A DNA stretch of 48,440 nucleotides. It comes from Chelatococcus asaccharovorans. Lineage in GTDB: Bacteria; Pseudomonadota; Alphaproteobacteria; Rhizobiales; Beijerinckiaceae. Position numbers and translations under genes: made by a program. The stretch covers positions 1-48,440 of the forward strand of contig NZ_QJJK01000023.1 in NCBI RefSeq assembly GCF_003201475.1, written 5' to 3'. Within the stretch, counting starts at the first letter, position 1; each line of letters begins with the position of its first letter. A model generated the notes under the pieces. That model was not told the DNA's origin, ran no database searches, and was given only the letters and a program-made list of their open reading frames with translations. Below are positions 44,060 through 48,440 of this stretch, one piece after another.

Positions 44060-44896
44060 ATGAGCCTGTCCCAACGTCAGCTCGCCTTGCTGCTGATCGC
44101 GCCCGGTCTTGCACTCGTGGCCGCACTTTTCCTCTATCCGCTGTGCTTCTCGCTCATTTCGGCCTTCACCGATCCGGATGGTGGCTTTTCGCTCCAAGCT
44201 TTTGCAAAAGCTTACGAACTCTATTCCGGCGACATCTTCTTCACGGTCGTCATCGTGGTGACGTCCTGCGCCCTGACGGCGCTTGTGGCCGTCGCCATCG
44301 CGGGCACGCTCACGCTCGGCGAAAATCCCTGGATCGTCGGCACGCTGCGCGCCCTCTACCGCTGGCCCCTGTTCATCCCGTTCATCGTCGCCGCGCAGTG
44401 CATGCGCACCTTCCTCGCGAAGAACGGGCTGATGAACAACACCTTCGTGTCGCTCGGCCTGATGGAACCCCTGCAGGCGGTGAGCTATCTCGACTGGCGC
44501 GGGATCATCGCCACCTTCGTGTGGAAGCAGACGCCGTTCGTCGCGCTGCTCCTCGCCGGGGCTTTGGCCGCGCTCGACCGGGCAACCCTGGAGGCCGGGC
44601 GCAATCTTGGCGCCTCGCGGCTCAGGGTGCTCATCGAACTCGCCCTGCCGCAGGTCCTGCCGACGCTGCTCGTCGCGCTCGTCCTGTCCTTCGTCACCAT
44701 GCTCTCGGTGCTTTCCGTTCCGATGATGGTGGCAGGCTCGCAACCCACCATGCTGACGGTCGACATGGCTTTCCGCATCAACGCCTATGGCGACTATGCC
44801 ACTGCCAATGCGCTCGGCGTCATCACCTATCTCATCAGCGCCGGCGCTGCGATCCTCTACCTCCGGCACGGCATGACGAAGGAGACGGCGTCGTGA
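44060..44896 (+). CDS. ABC transporter permease (PotB-like)
   Basis: 278 residues, six predicted helices. The EAA loop is EAGRNLGASRLRVLIELALPQ (about 175-195). The first helix (about 10-32) ends in a short periplasmic segment. It pairs with the second permease encoded immediately downstream. The gene lies 158 bases after the binding-protein gene, with a stem-loop between. Confidence 0.9.
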   Translation: MSLSQRQLALLLIAPGLALVAALFLYPLCFSLISAFTDPDGGFSLQAFAKAYELYSGDIFFTVVIVVTSCALTALVAVAIAGTLTLGENPWIVGTLRALYRWPLFIPFIVAAQCMRTFLAKNGLMNNTFVSLGLMEPLQAVSYLDWRGIIATFVWKQTPFVALLLAGALAALDRATLEAGRNLGASRLRVLIELALPQVLPTLLVALVLSFVTMLSVLSVPMMVAGSQPTMLTVDMAFRINAYGDYATANALGVITYLISAGAAILYLRHGMTKETAS

Positions 44897-45708
44897 TCCG
44901 CGCCGCATCCTTGCTGCGCGCGTCCCTCGCCAGCGCGCTCCTCGTCGTCTTCGCCTTCCTGCTGTTCGGTCCTTTGGCCAATCTGGCGCTGTGGTCGGTG
45001 GCGGAGCGCTGGTACACGCCCTACAAGCTTCCGGTCGTCTACGGCACCCGCTATTGGGAGCAGGTGTTCCGCCCGACGGGTGATGCCATGGCGTCGCTCG
45101 GAACGTCGATCTGGATCGCGATCCTGACGGTCCTGATCGCGCTGGCCTTGTCGGTGCCGGCCGGCTACGCCCTGGGGCGCCTGAAGCTGCCGATGCGCGC
45201 CTTGTTCATGATCGTCTTCCTGCTGCCCCAGGCTTTTCCGTCGGTGGCGATCTACATCAATGTCGCGCGCATTTTCTATCATCTCGGGATCAACGGCACG
45301 GTGCTCGGCGTCGTGCTGGTGCATGCCGCCCACGGTCTTGTCTATTCCGTGTGGATCGCCGCAGCCGCCTTTGCGGCGGTCGACAAGGACCTGGAACTCG
45401 CGGCCCGGAACATCGGCGCCTCCGCCCTGCGGACCTTCTTCACGGTCACGCTTCCGCTCGCGGCGCCCGGCATTATCGCCAGCGGCATCTTCGTCTTCCT
45501 GGAATCGCTCGACGAATTCACCGGCACGTTCTTCGTCGGCGTGCCGCAGGTGATCACGCTGCCGCTGCTGCTCTACAACGCGGCCATGGGCGGCAATTAT
45601 CAGGTCGCCTCGATCACGGCCCTCATCCTCCTCGTGCCATCCGTCCTGTTCATGCTGTTCATCGAGCGGTTTCTGCGCGCCGATGTGCTCGCCAAGGTGG
45701 GCTCTTGA
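44893..45708 (+). CDS. ABC transporter permease (PotC-like)
   Basis: 271 residues. The start is a GTG at 44893 that overlaps the previous stop by four bases (GTGA), a tight coupling. A longer open frame reaching back to 43978 merely overlaps the first permease and is not used. Six helices; the EAA loop is LELAARNIGASALRTFFTVTLP (about 168-190). It completes the importer with the preceding permease, the ATPase and the binding protein. Confidence 0.9.
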   Translation: MIRAASLLRASLASALLVVFAFLLFGPLANLALWSVAERWYTPYKLPVVYGTRYWEQVFRPTGDAMASLGTSIWIAILTVLIALALSVPAGYALGRLKLPMRALFMIVFLLPQAFPSVAIYINVARIFYHLGINGTVLGVVLVHAAHGLVYSVWIAAAAFAAVDKDLELAARNIGASALRTFFTVTLPLAAPGIIASGIFVFLESLDEFTGTFFVGVPQVITLPLLLYNAAMGGNYQVASITALILLVPSVLFMLFIERFLRADVLAKVGS

Positions 45709-46466
45709 GGTGCTTTCGGCCGCAGGTCGCTGAACCTGTCCGTCATCCTTACGACAGCGGAAGAGCGGGATACCCCGACAAGCTGGAGGCGCTGAAGAAA
45801 GCATGGGACGAGGAAGCCCGCGCCAATCTCGCTCTGCCGATCGATGATCGCACCGCGTCTGAACTCTTAACCCTGGAGCGCCCCTCGGCCGAGCCTGCGC
45901 GTGAACGTTACGTCTATGACCCCGACACGGCACCGGTGCCGGAAGGCGTTGCAGTCAACATCCGCAATCGCTCGTACAAGATCCTCGCCAATGTCGACAT
46001 TAGAGATGCGGATGCCGGCGGCGTCATCTTCGCACACGGGTCGCGCTTCGGCGGACATGCGTTGTTCATCAAGGACCACAAGCTTCACTATGTCTATAAC
46101 TTCCTCGGCATCAAGCCGGAGCAGAAGTTTGTCTCCACCGAGACACTGAAGCCCGGGAAGTACACGCTCGGAATGGAGTTCACGCGCACGGGTGCCGGTT
46201 CGCACAAGGAATCGCTGGGCACGCTGAAGTTGTACGTCAACGACAAGGTCGTTGCCCAAGGCCCGATGAAGACGCAGGCGGCCAAGTTTACCCTATCGGG
46301 CGACGGCCTCTGCGTTGGTTACGACAGCGGCGACGCCGTCAGTGCCGAATACAAGACGCCCGGCACGTTCCATGGGGGGACCATCCAGGCGGTCGGCATC
46401 ACCGTCGAAAAGGCGTCCTATGAAGACCTCGAAATGGAAGCGCGGAGAGCGCTGATAGCCGACTAG
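45709..46466 (+). pseudogene. Truncated arylsulfatase, C-terminal part only
   Basis: From about 45760 the frame reads as the C-terminal domain of arylsulfatases: YPDKLEALKKAW.EEA, LPIDDR, VNIRNRSYKI, GGVIFAHGSRFGGHALFIKD.KLHYVYNF, and a final GGTI..VGITVEKASY. The sulfatase catalytic core with the formylglycine motif (C/S-x-P-S-R) is missing, and no start codon is present. The fragment follows the permease stop directly, with the deletion point somewhere in 45709-45765. The stop TAG (46464-46466) is supplied by the CTAG that opens the palindromic repeat. Confidence 0.82.
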
Positions 46467-46648
46467 TGGTTCGGCTCCGACATTTGCATCCGCCTGATAC
46501 GGGCCTCGGAGCCAATGCCGGAGTCAAGAGAACCACTAGCAAGTTAATGATTCTAGTGGAGCTTTTGTGATCTGAGCCCAGGAAACTGGATCGTTTTGAG
46601 GTGGAGTTTTCCGCGCTAGCCTGTTGTGGCTGGAAGGAGCGGAGAACG

Positions 46649-46915
46649 ATGAAGGCATCGAAGTTTTCGGACGCGCAGAAGGCGTTCATTTTGAAGCAGG
46701 GCGCCGATGGGGTGCCGGTTGCCGAGATCTGCCGGCGGGCGGGGGTCAGCCAGGCGACCTACTTCAACTGGAAGAAGAAGTTCGACGGGCTGTTGCCGAC
46801 AGAGATGCGACGGCTGAAGCAGCTCGAGGACGAGAACAGCAGGCTGCGCAAGCTGGTGGCGGACCTGTCGCTCGACAAGGAGATGCTGCAGGACGTGATC
46901 CGCCGAAAACTGTGA
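46649..46915 (+). CDS. IS3-family transposase OrfA
   Basis: 88 residues from the ATG at 46649, behind GGAGCGGAG. The helix-turn-helix (about 8-45: AEICRRAGVSQATYFNWKKKF) binds the element's ends. A leucine-zipper-like helix follows (about 50-80), as in other OrfA proteins. Its last codon and stop overlap the orfB GTG. A -1 frameshift in the GAAAAC region before the stop could fuse OrfA to OrfB. Confidence 0.9.
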   Translation: MKASKFSDAQKAFILKQGADGVPVAEICRRAGVSQATYFNWKKKFDGLLPTEMRRLKQLEDENSRLRKLVADLSLDKEMLQDVIRRKL

Positions 46916-47751
46916 GGCCTGGTCGCAAACGCGAGCTGGTGGCGCAGTTGTGCCGAGAGTGGGACGTGTCGATCCGTCGGGCCTGCGGGGTCCTGGAGTT
47001 TGACACCTCGACATACCACTACAAGGCGCGCCGCCGCGATCAGGCCGGCATCGAAGCTCGGATCAGGGACATCTGCGAGACGCGAGTCCGGTATGGCTAC
47101 CGACGTGTGCATGTGCTGCTGCGCCGGGAAGGCCATGACATCAACGAGAAGCGAACCCGCAGGATTTACAGCGAGTTGGGCATGCAGCTGAGAAACAAGA
47201 CGCCCAAGCGGCGGGTGAAGGCGAAGCTTCGGGAGGATCGCCAGGATGCGGTCGGGCCGAACGATGTGTGGGCCATGGACTTCGTCCACGACCAGTTGGC
47301 GACCGGGACCAAGCTGCGCGTGTTGACGGTCGTGGATACCTTCTCGCGCTATGTGCCGGTGCTCGATCCGCGGTTCAGCTATCGCGGCGAGCACGTGGTT
47401 CTGGCTTTGGAAAGGGCCTGCTCGCGGATCGGCTATCCCCGAACCATCAGGGTAGACAATGGCTCCGAGTTCGTGTCCCGGGACCTCGACCTGTGGGCCT
47501 ATGCCAAGGGCGTCACGCTTGACTTCTCCCGGCCCGGCAAGCCCACCGACAACGCCTACATCGAGGCCTTCAACGGTCGCTTCCGAGCCGAGTGCCTGAA
47601 CGCCCACTGGTTCCTGACCCTTGCGGACGCGGCCGAAAAGTTGGAGGCTTGGCGCAGATACTACAACGAGGATCGTCCTCACGGGGCGATCGGGCACAAG
47701 GTCCCGATCTCGTTGACCAATCACGGCGGCATCACCAGCCCGCCGACGTGA
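46912..47751 (+). CDS. IS3-family transposase OrfB (DDE)
   Basis: 279 residues from the GTG at 46912, which overlaps the orfA stop (GTGA). Earlier codons in this frame overlap orfA and would be used only by frameshift. The catalytic DDE residues are visible: D in WAMDFVHD, D in RVDNGSEF and E in NAYIEAFNGRF, followed by the K/R-containing region near YYNEDRPH. The upstream HTH_21-like segment (YGYRRVHVLLRREG) is also typical. It catalyses cut-and-paste or circle-forming transposition of this element and appears intact. Confidence 0.92.
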   Translation: MRPGRKRELVAQLCREWDVSIRRACGVLEFDTSTYHYKARRRDQAGIEARIRDICETRVRYGYRRVHVLLRREGHDINEKRTRRIYSELGMQLRNKTPKRRVKAKLREDRQDAVGPNDVWAMDFVHDQLATGTKLRVLTVVDTFSRYVPVLDPRFSYRGEHVVLALERACSRIGYPRTIRVDNGSEFVSRDLDLWAYAKGVTLDFSRPGKPTDNAYIEAFNGRFRAECLNAHWFLTLADAAEKLEAWRRYYNEDRPHGAIGHKVPISLTNHGGITSPPT

Positions 47752-48440
47752 TCATGGCCGGAAAACTCTACCTTCCGGCGGTCCAGCGTTCGGTCTCGGA
47801 TCATTTGAATTTGACATTTGATCTGGAGCCTGATGTGAGGCGGGACTCACATGTCAAATTCGCTCCACTAGTGGTTCTGCTCCGACATTTGCATCCGCCT
47901 GATACGGGCCTCGGAGCAAATGTCGGAGTCAAGAGAACCACTAGCAAGTTAATGGTTCTAGTGGAGCTTTTGAATTTGACATTTGATCCGGAGCCTGATG
48001 TGAGGCGGGACTCACATGTCAAATTCGCTCCACTAGTGGTTCTGCTCCGACATTTGCATCCGCCTGATACGGGCCTCGGAGCAAATGTCGGAGTCAAGAG
48101 AACCACTAGCAAGTTAATGGTTCTAGTGGAGCTTTTGAATTTGACATTTGATCCGGAGCCTGATGTGAGGCGGGACTCACATGTCAAATTCGCTCCACTA
48201 GTGGTTCTGCTCCGACATTTGCATCCGCCTGATACGGGCCTCGGAGCAAATGTCGGAGTCAAGAGAACCACTAGCAAGTTAATGGTTCTAGTGGAGCTTT
48301 TGAATTTGACATTTGATCCGGAGCCTGATGTGAGGCGAGTCTCAAATGTCAAATTCGCTCCACTAGTGGTTCTGCTCCGACATTTGCATCCGCCTGATAC
48401 GGGCCTCGGAGCAAATGTCGGAGTCAAGAGAACCACTAGC

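Larger units (their letters stand above)
46564..47807 (+). mobile_element. IS3-family insertion sequence (IS407-like), intact, with TTTG target duplication
   Basis: The element is 46568-47803 (1236 bases). Its imperfect inverted ends of about 44 bases begin TGATC(T/C)GAG and end in GGAGTTTTCC on the left (46568-46612) and the matching GGAAAACTC at 47760-47803 on the right. TTTG lies on both sides (46564-46567 and 47804-47807); removing one TTTG and the element restores a standard 165-bp unit exactly. The element encodes orfA and orfB in the usual -1 relation. A four-base duplication suits the IS407 group. Confidence 0.9.
46463..48440. repeat. Tandem array of a 165-bp dual-palindrome unit
   Basis: The motif CTAGTGGTTC recurs at 46463, 47868, 48033, 48198 and 48363. 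The spacing is exactly 165 bases (the first interval also, once the 1236-base insertion and its 4-base duplication are removed). Each unit has palindrome A (77 bases, CTAG to CTAG, with CTCCGACATTTG opposed to CAAATGTCGGAG), a 13-base spacer, and palindrome B (about 79 bases, with TTTGACAT opposed to ATGTCAAA, sharing its last CTAG with the next unit). Copies 2-4 are nearly identical; copy 1 has several mismatches. The array runs off the window edge in copy 5. Confidence 0.9.

Noticed and set aside
47801-48436. 211-residue open frame with a 55-residue repeat on the minus strand
   Set aside because: It is produced by the 165-bp palindromic repeat (165 is 3 x 55); there is no start context, similarity or protein-like composition.
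46463-48440. CRISPR array
   Set aside because: The repeat is 165 bp, head to tail without unique spacers, and made of palindromes; no cas genes are present.

Overview
The window is high-GC DNA of an alphaproteobacterium, most likely of the order Hyphomicrobiales. The clues are an HWE-type histidine kinase, a rhizobial-type iol cluster with an RpiR-family regulator and a GGAA-N6-TTCC operator, type I secretion-style surface proteins, and intergenic palindromes typical of that order. The genus cannot be settled by eye. No rRNA, tRNA, CRISPR array or prophage was seen.

Layout. 1-11.1 kb is a cell-surface region: the 5' end of a probable type I secretion gene, a triple-repeat protein, a methyltransferase with the regulatory domain known from protein-lysine methyltransferases, a SapC-family protein and a 1034-residue DUF4214 surface protein, then a small XRE regulator, an unrecognised 515-residue protein and a small secreted protein. 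11.6-17.8 kb is a LacI regulator with an amidase, diverging from a dipeptide-type ABC importer that has permeases and binding protein but no ATPases. 18-21 kb holds an MFS exporter and an orphan HWE kinase.

21-34.6 kb is the most interesting block. It is a divergent inositol locus: iolR-iolC-iolD-iolE-iolB rightward, and SDR-iolG-inositol monophosphatase-binding protein-fused permease-ATPase leftward. The transporter is of the AfuABC type, a family shown to import sugar phosphates. Together with a cytosolic monophosphatase this predicts uptake of phosphorylated inositol, dephosphorylation inside the cell and catabolism by the iol pathway. The same 12 specific bases (ATGGAA-N6-TTCCAT) recur once more, in the divergent promoter between a 2H phosphoesterase and a second ABC importer at 41.6 kb, suggesting that this second locus belongs to the same regulon.

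34.6-41 kb holds a Bradyrhizobium-like palindromic repeat, an AT-rich orphan gene, an autotransporter, an AraC regulator, and a ParD-like/methionine aminopeptidase pair with a near-perfect operator palindrome. 41-46.5 kb is the 2H phosphoesterase, the second ABC importer and a truncated arylsulfatase. The right end is a tandem array of a 165-bp unit made of two palindromes; its first copy is interrupted by an intact IS3-family element with a TTTG target duplication. Diverged single relatives of this unit lie at 11.1 kb and 41.0 kb.
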